Source: Cellvibrionaceae bacterium (GTDB lineage Bacteria > Pseudomonadota > Gammaproteobacteria > Pseudomonadales > Cellvibrionaceae). From it: a stretch of 10,336 nucleotides of DNA. The notes beneath the pieces are model-generated. The model was not told where the DNA came from, searched no databases, and was given only the letters and a program-made list of their open reading frames with translations. The DNA is taken from assembly GCA_025800435.1 (NCBI GenBank), contig JAOXRV010000734.1, positions 1 through 10,336 on the forward strand, written 5' to 3'. Position numbers and translations under genes: made by a program. Shown here piece by piece: positions 1 to 7,344 of this stretch (position 1 is its first letter; the number at the start of each line of letters is the position of its first letter).

Positions 1-1139
1 TCGCCCACCGGGCCTTGGATATGGATTTGGCTGAGTTCGCCCGCGGCGCTGTAGTCGCGCCGGCCGCTGTCGACTTGGTCGCGGTAAAAGTCGATGCCGT
101 AGAGCCAGCGGTGCTGGCCAAACTGGCTTTGCAGCTGTAAATCCAGGCCATCCATACGCGAGTCAAAATACTCTCTTAGGCCACTGCCATTGGCCCGCTG
201 GCGCTGGCCGTGTTCGCGCCAATGCTGGCGCGATAGGGTCAGTTGTAAGTCGTCGATGAGGCCCAGGGCCTGGCCATTGAGCTTGATATAGTGCAAGCGG
301 CGGCGCTGGTCTTTCAGTCGGCGCAAATCATCGCCAACACTGCTGCCGGCAAAGGGTTTGGCGTAAATCGTTGAATGGCTGCGCCAGACATCGTCTTGGC
401 TTAATTGTTGGCCGAGGGCGCTCAGCGACCAGTGGCTGTTGAGCTGGGTATCAACGCGCAGGTCATGGGCGCGCTCGTCGTAGCCGGTGGTGGGCAGAGT
501 GCCGAGCCCGGCGGCTTTGATATCGCCAAAGTGTTTGCGGCTAAACCCGGCCAGCAGCCCCCAGCTGTCGCCCTGGCCCAGGTCTAGCTCGGTGCGGCTG
601 CGCACACTGCGCTCGGCGCTGGAATAGACTAGGCTTTGGCCCAGCTGCCAAAAACTGCCCAGCTGCTCGGTATAGCTGGATTGGCGGCTGCGCAAATTAA
701 GGGTGCCGCCCACTGCATCGCTGCCGTAGAGCACCGAGGCGGGGCCGTTAAACAACTCTAAACTCGCCAGTGATTGGCTGTCGATTAAGGCAAAATATTC
801 ATTGGGGCCATCCCGGTAGACCGAGTTGTTGTAGCGCACCCCGTCAATTAGGGCCAGGGTGCGGTAGCCGGTAAAGCCCCGAATAAACGGCGAGCCATGG
901 CCGTTGGCGGTTTTTTGCACCAATACCCCGGGCTGGCCGGCCAGGGCTTCGGGCAGGCTGCGGCTGCGCTGTAGCGCCTCTTGGTTTAGGGTATAGGCGC
1001 TGTAGGGCAGCTCCGCCAGCCGGTTCTGTTGGCGCATGCCGGTGACCACAACTTCTTCCAGTGCTGGGGCAAGGGCGTGCAAGTGGGTGCTTACACTAAT
1101 ACTTAAGGCGGCGCTGATCAGTAGGCTGGCAGGGTGCAT
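1..1139 (-). CDS. TonB-dependent outer-membrane receptor, N-terminal part (runs off left edge)
   Basis: This is the first 379 codons of a TonB-dependent receptor, an outer-membrane beta-barrel that imports a scarce ligand (iron chelate, heme, cobalamin or similar) using energy from TonB-ExbBD. I translated the minus strand from an ATG at 1139-1137 and found no stop or frameshift to the edge. Residues 1 to about 23 look like a signal peptide with a hydrophobic core but no lysine or arginine near the start. A TonB box, EEVVVTG, lies at residues 28-34. The plug domain covers about 40-150, with the hallmarks FIRGF (85-89), LALIDGVRYNN (95-105) and ASVLYGSDAVGG (134-145). The rest is the beginning of the barrel. 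An in-frame GTG at 1187-1185 would add 16 residues, including a Lys and an Arg, but it overlaps a possible -10 element and the ATG is preferred. No clear Shine-Dalgarno sequence precedes the ATG. The substrate cannot be read from this fragment. Confidence 0.93.
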   Translation of the reverse strand, partial: MHPASLLISAALSISVSTHLHALAPALEEVVVTGMRQQNRLAELPYSAYTLNQEALQRSRSLPEALAGQPGVLVQKTANGHGSPFIRGFTGYRTLALIDGVRYNNSVYRDGPNEYFALIDSQSLASLELFNGPASVLYGSDAVGGTLNLRSRQSSYTEQLGSFWQLGQSLVYSSAERSVRSRTELDLGQGDSWGLLAGFSRKHFGDIKAAGLGTLPTTGYDERAHDLRVDTQLNSHWSLSALGQQLSQDDVWRSHSTIYAKPFAGSSVGDDLRRLKDQRRRLHYIKLNGQALGLIDDLQLTLSRQHWREHGQRQRANGSGLREYFDSRMDGLDLQLQSQFGQHRWLYGIDFYRDQVDSGRRDYSAAGELSQIHIQGPVG

Positions 1140-1185
1140 CTTTATGGTTACAGGGTTTAAGTGGGCTGGTGGATTTAAGCGCGCC

Positions 1186-1191
1186 ACTATA
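1186..1191 (-). promoter_or_regulatory. Possible -10 element of the TonB receptor gene
   Basis: Read on the minus strand these bases are TATAGT, one mismatch from the sigma-70 -10 consensus, 46 bases upstream of the preferred receptor ATG. No convincing -35 lies at 16-18 bp, so this is a weak call. I found no recognisable Fur box in the divergent region 1140-1308. Confidence 0.3.
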
Positions 1192-1270
1192 CCCTAACTC
1201 TCCCCAATTTTGGCGCCAGTTGGCACTGTTTTAGTGGGTGCTGATGCAGAGATGGCCATTGGCCCGGTTT

Positions 1271-1279
1271 TGCTATAAT
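1271..1279 (+). promoter_or_regulatory. Extended -10 promoter of queA-tgt
   Basis: The bases read TGCTATAAT, a perfect extended -10 (TGN plus TATAAT). The -35 region at the usual distance is poor, as is common for extended -10 promoters. Transcription would start near 1286, leaving a leader of about 23 nt before the queA ATG. That leader shows no good Shine-Dalgarno sequence. Confidence 0.7.
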
Positions 1280-1308
1280 CTGCGCGGTTTTTTAGCCCTG
1301 TAATACCC

Positions 1309-2397
1309 ATGCGCCGAGAAGACTTTAACTACCACCTGCCCGAACACCTGATCGCCAAGGCCCCAGCGGCCGAGCGCCGAGGCAGCCGCCTATTATGTTT
1401 AAGCGGCGAAGACGGCAGCCTGGCCCACCGCCAGTTCCCCGATCTGCTCGATTGCCTAAAGCCCGGCGACCTGATGGTGTTTAACAATACCCGGGTCATC
1501 CCGGCCCGTTTGTTTGGCCAAAAGGCCAGCGGTGGCAAGGTCGAAATTCTGGTGGAGCGGGTGCTGGACCAGCACCGGGTATTGGCCCATACCCGCGCCA
1601 ATAAAAGCCCCAAGGCGGGCAATACCATTATTTTGCAAGACGCCACCGAGCTTAGCGTTGAAGGCCGTGATGGCGCTCTGTTTATATTGGATTTTGGTCA
1701 GCAGCCGGTGCTTGAGGTATTAGAGCGCATTGGCCATATGCCGCTGCCCCCCTATATCGACCGGGAAGATGTGGCCGAGGACCGGGAGCGTTACCAAACC
1801 GTTTACAGCGATACTGACAAGGCCGGCGCCGTGGCCGCCCCCACCGCCGGCCTGCACTTTGACGATGAGCTGCTGGAGGCCATCGCCCATAAAGGGGTGC
1901 AGCTTGCCTTTGTTACCCTGCATGTGGGCGCCGGCACCTTTCAGCCGGTTAAGGTGGATAATATCTACGAGCACCAGATGCACGCGGAGATTATGGAAGT
2001 AAGCCCCGAGGTGTGCGAGCAGATTCGCCAGACCCGGGCCGCCGGTGGGCGAATTGTGGCGGTGGGCACCACCAGTGTGCGCTGCCTGGAAACTGCCGCC
2101 CAGGCCGCCGGGGATGAGTTGATTGCCCCCTACCAGGGGGATACGGATATCTTTATTTACCCCAGTTACGAATACAAACTGGTGGATGCCCTGGTGACTA
2201 ACTTTCACCTGCCCGAATCCACCCTGATTATGTTGGTTTCGGCCTTTGCCGGCTACCGCCACACCATGGCCGCCTACCGCGCCGCGGTGGCCGAGCAGTA
2301 CCGTTTTTTCAGTTACGGGGATGCCATGTTTATCACCCATAACCCCAAGGCCAGCGCCGAACCCGTTAAGCCCAACGCCGAGGAAACCAGCCCGTGA
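1309..2397 (+). CDS. queA: S-adenosylmethionine:tRNA ribosyltransferase-isomerase QueA
   Basis: QueA transfers and isomerises the ribose of S-adenosylmethionine onto preQ1 already in the tRNA, making epoxyqueuosine at wobble position 34 of Asp, Asn, His and Tyr tRNAs. It is cytoplasmic. The 362-residue protein is close in length to E. coli QueA (356). Family motifs run in order: DFNYHLPEHLIA (5-16), GDLMVFNNTRVIPARL (53-68), GHMPLPPYI (142-150), VAAPTAGLHF (175-184), LHVGAGTFQPV (204-214), VGTTSVR (252-258), NFHLPESTLIMLVSAFAG (298-315) and the FFSYGDAMFI end (333-342). The last 20 residues are a variable tail. The ATG at 1309 gives the family's usual N-terminus although it lacks a visible ribosome-binding site. 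The stop overlaps the tgt start (GTGA), which suggests translational coupling. Confidence 0.98.
   Translation: MRREDFNYHLPEHLIAKAPAAERRGSRLLCLSGEDGSLAHRQFPDLLDCLKPGDLMVFNNTRVIPARLFGQKASGGKVEILVERVLDQHRVLAHTRANKSPKAGNTIILQDATELSVEGRDGALFILDFGQQPVLEVLERIGHMPLPPYIDREDVAEDRERYQTVYSDTDKAGAVAAPTAGLHFDDELLEAIAHKGVQLAFVTLHVGAGTFQPVKVDNIYEHQMHAEIMEVSPEVCEQIRQTRAAGGRIVAVGTTSVRCLETAAQAAGDELIAPYQGDTDIFIYPSYEYKLVDALVTNFHLPESTLIMLVSAFAGYRHTMAAYRAAVAEQYRFFSYGDAMFITHNPKASAEPVKPNAEETSP
2380..2386 (+). promoter_or_regulatory. Ribosome-binding site that decides the tgt start
   Basis: GAGGAAA lies inside the end of queA, 7 nt before a GTG at 2394. It is too far (22 nt) from the ATG pair at 2409 and 2412 that would give an E. 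coli-like MRFELDTT N-terminus. This favours the GTG start and a short N-terminal extension. Confidence 0.6.
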
Positions 2398-3530
2398 GCC
2401 GCGATTGTATGATGCGTTTTGAACTTGACACCACCGACGGCAAGGCCCGCCGGGGGCGTTTGCACTTCCCTCGGGGTACGGTCGAAACCCCGGCCTTTAT
2501 GCCGGTGGGTACCTACGGCACGGTCAAGGGCATGCTGCCGCGAGATATCGAAGCGATTGGTGCGCAGATTATTTTGGGCAACACCTTTCACCTGATGCTG
2601 CGCCCTGGCACCGAGGTGATCAAAGCCCACGGCGACCTGCACGATTTTACCCAGTGGCAGGGGCCTATCTTGACCGACTCCGGCGGCTTCCAGGTATTTA
2701 GCCTGGGGGATATGCGCAAAATTAGCGAGCAGGGGGTGGTATTCCAATCCCCTATCGATGGCTCCAAGGTTGAGCTAAACCCCGAGATCGCCATGCAGGT
2801 ACAGCGGGATCTGGGTTCGGATATTGTGATGATCTTTGACGAGTGCACCCCATACCCGGCCACTGAGCAAGAGGCGCGGGATTCGATGGAACTGTCCCTG
2901 CGTTGGGCCCAGCGCAGTAAAGACGCCCACGGCGATAACCCCTCGGCCCTATTTGGTATTGTCCAGGGCGGTATGTACGAAGGCCTGCGGGCCGAATCCC
3001 TCAAGGGCCTGGTGGATATCGAGTTCGACGGCTATGCCATCGGCGGCCTGTCGGTGGGTGAACCCAAAGAAGATATGGTGCGCATCCTCGATAGTTTGGC
3101 CCACACCATGCCCGCCGACAAACCCCGCTATTTAATGGGGGTGGGCAAGCCCGAGGACATTGTCGAGGCGGTGCGCCGTGGGGTGGATATGTTCGACTGC
3201 GTGATGCCTACCCGCAATGCCCGCAACGGCCATTTATTTACCAAGGCCGGGGTGGTCAAAATTCGCAACGCCAAACACCGCCACGATACCGGCCCATTGG
3301 ACCCGGATTGCGACTGCTACACCTGCCAGAACTTTAGCCGGGCCTATTTGCACCACCTGGATAAATGCGGCGAGATCCTGGGCGCCCAGCTCAATACCAT
3401 CCACAACCTGCGTCATTACCAGATTATTATGGAAGAGCTGCGCAGCGCCATTGCCGCCGGTGAGCTGGCGGCTTATGTGGCCGAGTTTTACGCCCGCCAG
3501 GACAAAACGGTGCCGCCGCTGGCAGAATAA
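2394..3530 (+). CDS. tgt: tRNA-guanine(34) transglycosylase Tgt
   Basis: Tgt exchanges guanine 34 for preQ1 in GUN-anticodon tRNAs, the step immediately before QueA. The 378-residue product matches E. coli Tgt (375) end to end. Visible landmarks from the GTG start: the general base Asp95 in LTDSGGFQVFSLGD, FGIVQGG at 187-193, YLMGVGKPEDIVEAVRRG at 246-263, the nucleophilic Asp268 in MFDCVMPTRNARNG, and a zinc site made by Cys306, Cys308 and Cys311 (DCDCYTC) plus His337 (NTIH). The GTG at 2394 overlaps the queA stop by 4 bp and has a good ribosome-binding site. The ATGs at 2409 and 2412 are alternative starts that remove 5 or 6 residues. yajC normally follows in gammaproteobacteria. Here a gene-poor block follows instead. 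Confidence 0.98.
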   Translation: MSRDCMMRFELDTTDGKARRGRLHFPRGTVETPAFMPVGTYGTVKGMLPRDIEAIGAQIILGNTFHLMLRPGTEVIKAHGDLHDFTQWQGPILTDSGGFQVFSLGDMRKISEQGVVFQSPIDGSKVELNPEIAMQVQRDLGSDIVMIFDECTPYPATEQEARDSMELSLRWAQRSKDAHGDNPSALFGIVQGGMYEGLRAESLKGLVDIEFDGYAIGGLSVGEPKEDMVRILDSLAHTMPADKPRYLMGVGKPEDIVEAVRRGVDMFDCVMPTRNARNGHLFTKAGVVKIRNAKHRHDTGPLDPDCDCYTCQNFSRAYLHHLDKCGEILGAQLNTIHNLRHYQIIMEELRSAIAAGELAAYVAEFYARQDKTVPPLAE

Positions 3531-3540
3531 ATGTGACTGC

Positions 3541-3558
3541 ATCACTATTTTTAGTGAT
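3541..3558 (+). terminator. Hairpin 11 bp after tgt, weak terminator candidate
   Basis: ATCACTA (3541-3547) and TAGTGAT (3552-3558) are perfect complements around a TTTT loop. It begins 11 bp after the tgt stop. The stem is AT-rich and no U-tract follows, so it may be an mRNA 3'-end stabiliser rather than an intrinsic terminator. Confidence 0.35.
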
Positions 3559-3694
3559 ATAAGTTTGGCGTCGGCTACCGATAATAATAATAGCCTCGGC
3601 AAGTTTCACATGGACTGTTCTTTTAAGGGAAGTAGTAGGGTCTGGGAATTCGGATTGACACACGCTTGCCGGGGTGCTTTTTACCTACCGCCAT

Positions 3695-3716
3695 AAAAAA
3701 TCATCCATGATTTTTT
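3695..3716. repeat. AT-rich palindrome ending in a T-run
   Basis: Six A's plus TCAT are mirrored by ATGA plus six T's around a CC centre, a perfect 22-bp palindrome. As RNA it could form a 9-bp stem with a TCCA loop and a trailing T-run, a symmetric bidirectional terminator shape, though with only one G-C pair. It could equally be a scar from a mobile element. Confidence 0.45.
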
Positions 3717-3816
3717 TCCCCGCTCGCTACGCTCTCGCTTTTACTCCTGTAAAGAGTTACGGGGGTTTGGGGTAATGGATTTGGGATCAGGCCTTTGAGG
3801 TTCGGGGATAAAACCC

Positions 3817-3929
3817 AGCTTGAGGGGTAGGGGGCACGTTCTCCGTTCCAAAAACGCGCCATCCGGGCGCTGGCCCCCGTTTCATCCAGAAGCCTAGTCA
3901 TTGCGAAAGCACCCCCTACCCCTCAAGCT
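3817..3929. repeat. 18-bp perfect inverted repeat enclosing 77 bp (MITE-like)
   Basis: The left arm AGCTTGAGGGGTAGGGGG (3817-3834) is the exact reverse complement of 3912-3929. The 77-bp interior has a small hairpin, GCGCC and GGCGC around ATCCG, and no gene. The 113-bp unit resembles a miniature inverted-repeat element in size and form, but I see no target-site duplication beside the arms. A long regulatory stem-loop is the alternative. Confidence 0.55.
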
Positions 3930-3993
3930 TACATCTCGCAGAACCTCTAGCTGCTGAGCACTAGCGGGTTTGGGGTCAAGCGGGTTTGGCAGG

Positions 3994-4053
3994 TTTGGGG
4001 TCAGACCTTTGGATTTGGGGTCAGACCTTTGGATTTGGGGTCAGACCTTTGGT
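3994..4053. repeat. Three tandem 20-bp units TTTGGGGTCAGACCTTTGGA
   Basis: Units start at 3994, 4014 and 4034. The first two are identical and the third differs only at its last base. Each contains the small palindrome GGTC-A-GACC. A separate near-exact copy of the first 17 bases is at 4099-4115. Decayed relatives are at 3780-3800 (TTTGGGATCAGGCCTTTGAGG), 3966-3980, about 4057-4073 and 4188-4203 (TTTGGGGCAGGCCTTT). From memory, GGGGTCAGACC-type motifs often accompany REP-associated tyrosine transposase (RAYT) genes in gammaproteobacteria, but no transposase is present here. Confidence 0.85.
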
Positions 4054-4352
4054 TTTGTTTGGTTTTGGACCTTTGGTTTTGCTATTTCGGGCTTGGGGTT
4101 TGGGGTCAGACCTTTCTATTTTATTCTTGCCGGTACATTCTTAAAATTTTCCCCGTTATAGAGCCTTGTGGTGGGGAAGCCGCTGGGTTTGGGGCAGGCC
4201 TTTCGGCTTTTGGTTTGGCTTGTGTTACTCCTTGTAATTAGCCGCTTTGCCCCCACCTTATGTGCAGCGATTAATAAACAATCACTTTTACCTTGTCGCC
4301 TAGGCCCGGCTTGTATTGTGCTGTGGCTTTTGTTGCCAATGCGGTTTGGGCA

Positions 4353-4382
4353 TTGGTGCCGGGGCGTTCAAAGCATTATAAT
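4353..4382 (+). promoter_or_regulatory. Sigma-70 promoter for secD-secF
   Basis: TTGGTG (4353-4358) is separated by 18 bp from a perfect TATAAT (4377-4382). The expected start near 4389 leaves a leader of about 58 nt before secD. It would let secDF be transcribed independently of queA-tgt across the repeat block. Confidence 0.65.
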
Positions 4383-4446
4383 CCGGTGCTTTTATGCGGG
4401 CTCATTGGCTTGGGCCCGGTTGCCACCGACGTAAACGGAAACCACT

Positions 4447-6321
4447 ATGCTAAACCGCTATCCGTTCTGGAAGTATCTGCTGATTTTAGCCATTGCCGCC
4501 CTGGGCCTTACCTATGCGGCCCCAAACCTCTATAGCCCCGACCCCGCGATTCAGGTCTCGGGCCAATCGGCGGCGATGGAGATTGACGACAAAGTGCTAA
4601 AACAGGCCACCGATACCCTGGATAAGGCCGGTATTACCTACTTTGGCCAGCAGGCCACGGGCAAAAATGCCCTTATTCGACTAGATAGCGCCAATGACCA
4701 GCTGCGTGCGAAAGAGGCGCTCACCAACGGGTTAGGGCACGACTATGTAGTGGCCTTAAGCCAGGCGGCTACCACCCCGGCTTGGCTGCGCGGTATGGGC
4801 GCGGAGCCAATGAAAAAAGGCCTGGATCTGGCCGGTGGTGTGCACTTTCTGCTGGAGGTAGATACCCCCAAGGCGATTGAAAAGCGCCTGCAAAGTGATA
4901 CTCGTGAAATCGGCCGCCAGCTGCGTAAAGAAAAGATCAAATACCAAAGCAATAAACTCGGCCCCGATAATGTCATTGTTATCCGCTTTAAAACCGCCGA
5001 GCTGCGCGATAAGGCCGCCAGCTTGGTGGCCAGCAGCTTCAGTCAGCTAACTCGCAGCAAAGCAGACTTAGCCGCCGATAGCTTTGCCCTGCGCTTAGCC
5101 ATGAGCGAGGCGGCCATCCGCGAGGTAGAAGACTATGCGGTGAGCCAGAACTTGACCACCTTGCGCAATCGAGTCAATGAGATCGGTGTGTCCGAGCCCA
5201 TTGTGCAGCGTCAGGGCCGCACCCGTATTGTGGTGCAGCTGCCCGGCCTGCAAGATCCAGCCGAGGCCAAGCGCATTATTGGTAAAACCGCCAACCTGGA
5301 GTTCCGCCTGGAAGCCAAACCCGATGCCTCGGTGGCCAGTAAAGAGCGTTTTGAATACCGCAGCGAAAAAGACCAGGCCATTTTTGGCGGCGCCGATCTA
5401 GAGCGTCGTGTGGTTATTACCGGCGATATGGTGACCGGCGCCCAGGCCAGTTTTGATTCCCAGACCAGCCAGCCCCAGGTCAATATCACCCTGGATGCCA
5501 GTGGCGGTAAGCGAATGCATCGCTCTACCCGCAATAATATTGGCCGCCGCCTGGGTGTGCTGTTTATCGAGCAGCGCAGCGTGGCTAAAAAAGTGACTGA
5601 TGCCGAAGGCAAAGAAACCACCAAGTACAACACAACCGAAACCAAAAAAATCATCAGCTTGGCCACCATCCAAAGTGGCCTGGGTGTGCAGTTCCGCATC
5701 ACCGGCTTGGATAACCCGGTCGAAGCCTCGGAGCTGGCCCTGTTGCTGCGCTCCGGTGCCCTGGCCGCGCCCATGTACTTTGCCGAAGAGCGCACCATTG
5801 GCCCCTCACTGGGCGCCGAGAATATTGAGCTAGGGGTTACCTCGGTACAGATCGGTCTGGCCTTGGTGGTTATCTTTATGCTGTTGTTCTACCGCCTATT
5901 TGGTCTGTTCGCCAATATCGCCCTGACCCTTAACCTGGTCTTATTGGTGGGTGCGATGTCGATCTTGGGTGCCACCCTAACCCTGCCCGGTATCGCCGGT
6001 ATTGTATTAACCGTGGGTATGGCGGTGGATGCCAATGTGCTGGTGTTCTCACGTATCAAGGAGGAGCTGGCCAATGGCCTGCCGCCCCAATCGGCCATTA
6101 ATGCCGGTTACGAGCGTGCCTTTACCACCATTTTAGATGCTAATCTGACCACCTTAATTGTTGCGGTTATCCTCTACGCGATTGGCTCCGGCCCGGTACA
6201 AGGCTTTGCGGTAACCTTGTCCATCGGTATTTTAACCTCGATGTTTACCGCCATTGTGGGCACCCGCGCCCTGGTTAACCTGGCCCTCGGCGGCCGCAAA
6301 CTACAGAAGCTGTGGATCTAG
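4447..6321 (+). CDS. secD: Protein translocase subunit SecD
   Basis: SecD pairs with SecF in the inner membrane and uses the proton gradient to pull exported proteins out of the SecYEG channel on the periplasmic side. The 624-residue protein is similar in length to E. coli SecD (615). Transmembrane helix 1 is at about 8-25. A large periplasmic domain follows to about 460, including GLDLAGGVHFLLEVD (125-139), NRVNEIGVSEPIVQRQG (241-257) and IVVQLPGLQDPAEAKRIIG (261-279). Five further helices lie between about 463 and 612. GMAVDANVLVFSRIKEEL (524-541) carries Asp528, equivalent to the proton-relay Asp519 of E. coli. GGAA sits 6 nt before the ATG. secF follows with its ribosome-binding site overlapping this stop codon. 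The preceding yajC is missing. Confidence 0.98.
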   Translation: MLNRYPFWKYLLILAIAALGLTYAAPNLYSPDPAIQVSGQSAAMEIDDKVLKQATDTLDKAGITYFGQQATGKNALIRLDSANDQLRAKEALTNGLGHDYVVALSQAATTPAWLRGMGAEPMKKGLDLAGGVHFLLEVDTPKAIEKRLQSDTREIGRQLRKEKIKYQSNKLGPDNVIVIRFKTAELRDKAASLVASSFSQLTRSKADLAADSFALRLAMSEAAIREVEDYAVSQNLTTLRNRVNEIGVSEPIVQRQGRTRIVVQLPGLQDPAEAKRIIGKTANLEFRLEAKPDASVASKERFEYRSEKDQAIFGGADLERRVVITGDMVTGAQASFDSQTSQPQVNITLDASGGKRMHRSTRNNIGRRLGVLFIEQRSVAKKVTDAEGKETTKYNTTETKKIISLATIQSGLGVQFRITGLDNPVEASELALLLRSGALAAPMYFAEERTIGPSLGAENIELGVTSVQIGLALVVIFMLLFYRLFGLFANIALTLNLVLLVGAMSILGATLTLPGIAGIVLTVGMAVDANVLVFSRIKEELANGLPPQSAINAGYERAFTTILDANLTTLIVAVILYAIGSGPVQGFAVTLSIGILTSMFTAIVGTRALVNLALGGRKLQKLWI

Positions 6322-6330
6322 GAGCGAGTC

Positions 6331-7263
6331 ATGTCTAAACAGGTATTAAAGCAAGATCGTGTTATACCCTTTATGGCTTGGCGCAAACTGGCCATGCTGT
6401 TTTCGGCCCTGCTGATTATCGGCTCGGTCGCCAGCCTGGCGATTAACGGCCTCAAGTTTGGGCTGGATTTTACCGGCGGCACCCAAATTGAAGTGGGCTA
6501 CCAGCAGCCGGCCAATGTCGAAGCTATTCGTCAAAAACTAGAGGGCGCTGGCTTCCCCGACCCGGTGGTGGTGCACTTTGGCAGCGAAACCGATGTACTG
6601 GTTCGCATGCAGCAAGACGACGATTCCAAACTGGGTGATAAGGTGGTAGCCACCCTGCGCGAAGGCGGCGAGGAAGTAGAGCTGCGCCGGGTCGAGTATG
6701 TGGGCCCACAAGTGGGTGAAGAGCTGCGCGACGACGGCGGTATCGGCATGTTGTTCGCGCTGGCGGTGGTGATGATCTATGTCGCCATGCGCTTCCAGTT
6801 TAAGTTTTCCGTTGGCGCAGTAGCGGCCCTGGCTCACGATGTGGTTATCGTGCTGGGCATCTTCTCTCTGTTGCAGATCGATTTTGATCTGACCGTGCTG
6901 GCTGCAGTGCTGGCAGTGATCGGTTACTCCCTTAACGATACCATTGTGGTCTCCGACCGCATCCGCGAAAATTTTCGCAAGGTGCGCAAAGGCGAGCCAA
7001 ACGAGATTATCGATATATCGCTCAGCCAAACCCTGGGCCGTACCTTGGTTACCTCGTTTACCACCTTGCTGGTATTGGCCGCACTGTTCTTCTTTGGCGG
7101 TGAGTTGATTCACGCCTTTTCTATCGCCCTATTGGTGGGCGTAGTGATCGGTACCTATTCATCTATTTATGTGGCCGCCAATGTGCTGCTGATGCTGGGG
7201 ATTTCTAAGGAAGACCTTATGCAGGTAGAGAAAGAAGGCGCCGAGTTGGACGACATGCCCTAG
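6331..7263 (+). CDS. secF: Protein translocase subunit SecF
   Basis: SecF is the second half of the SecDF proton-driven export motor in the inner membrane. The product has 310 residues (E. coli 323). Helix 1 is at about 19-38, followed by the conserved FGLDFTGGTQIEV (43-55) and a short periplasmic domain to about 135. Five more helices lie between about 138 and 290. IGYSLNDTIVVSDRIRENF (197-215) contains Asp203, matching the functionally important Asp213 of E. coli. An AGGAG sequence overlapping the secD stop lies 6 nt before the ATG, so the two genes are translated from one transcript. A hairpin with a T-run follows directly, marking the operon end. Confidence 0.98.
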   Translation: MSKQVLKQDRVIPFMAWRKLAMLFSALLIIGSVASLAINGLKFGLDFTGGTQIEVGYQQPANVEAIRQKLEGAGFPDPVVVHFGSETDVLVRMQQDDDSKLGDKVVATLREGGEEVELRRVEYVGPQVGEELRDDGGIGMLFALAVVMIYVAMRFQFKFSVGAVAALAHDVVIVLGIFSLLQIDFDLTVLAAVLAVIGYSLNDTIVVSDRIRENFRKVRKGEPNEIIDISLSQTLGRTLVTSFTTLLVLAALFFFGGELIHAFSIALLVGVVIGTYSSIYVAANVLLMLGISKEDLMQVEKEGAELDDMP

Positions 7264-7283
7264 CCCTCGTGCTGGGCTTTTTT
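7262..7283 (+). terminator. Intrinsic terminator after secF
   Basis: AGCCC (7262-7266) pairs with GGGCT (7274-7278) across a 7-nt loop, followed by a run ending in TTTTTT at 7283. It overlaps the secF stop codon. The stem is short but its position and T-run are typical. Confidence 0.65.
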
Positions 7284-7327
7284 GTATCTGAACGATATTG
7301 CGAGTTCAATTATTAATGCAGAACAAT

Positions 7328-7342
7328 GAGCGTTACCCGCTC
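7328..7342 (-). terminator. Hairpin just after the 7345-7719 gene
   Basis: GAGCG (7328-7332) and CGCTC (7338-7342) pair around a 5-nt loop, 2 bp beyond the stop of the minus-strand gene. On the minus strand it is followed by ATTGTTCT, only a partial T-run, so termination would be weak. Confidence 0.35.
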
Positions 7343-7344
7343 GC

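Larger units (their letters stand above)
3531..4446. other. Gene-poor, repeat-rich block between tgt and secD (yajC position)
   Basis: This 916-bp stretch has no reading frame I would call a gene. From left to right it holds a 7-bp-stem hairpin at 3541-3558, an ATA microsatellite at 3581-3592, an AT-rich palindrome at 3695-3716, an 18-bp inverted repeat with arms at 3817-3834 and 3912-3929, an array of 20-bp units with decayed relatives at about 3764-4203, and a promoter for secD at 4353-4382. G- and T-rich runs on the plus strand contrast with the flanking coding DNA. In E. coli and Pseudomonas this interval holds yajC, encoding a small single-span protein of the SecDF-YajC complex. None of the short frames here shows its hydrophobic N-terminal span followed by an RPQQKR-like motif. 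Confidence 0.8.

Noticed and set aside
405..587. Plus-strand 60-residue frame
   Set aside because: It is a shadow of the TonB-dependent receptor, whose minus-strand frame is continuous through this stretch.
1720..2340. 206-residue minus-strand frame inside queA, and similar long minus frames inside secD (5211-5798) and secF (6538-7113)
   Set aside because: They are antisense shadows of well-identified genes, caused by codon bias in GC-rich coding DNA.
3701..3901. Minus-strand 66-residue frame with an ATG at 3901
   Set aside because: It crosses the inverted-repeat arm and the AT palindrome, and shows no domain or ribosome-binding site. It is more likely open by chance within the repeat block.
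3994..4115. CRISPR array
   Set aside because: Units are contiguous with no unique spacers, are only 20 bp long, and no cas genes are present.
3970..4241. Overlapping short frames giving repetitive Gly/Leu/Trp/Phe peptides
   Set aside because: They are translations of the 20-bp G/T-rich repeats. Two frames of the same repeat are both open, composition is abnormal and there is no ribosome-binding site.
4168..4535. Two hydrophobic frames (4168-4434 and 4293-4535) that could be mistaken for a small membrane protein or a yajC remnant
   Set aside because: One starts at a GTG without a ribosome-binding site. They span the secD promoter and, for the second, the secD start. Neither shows a YajC motif.
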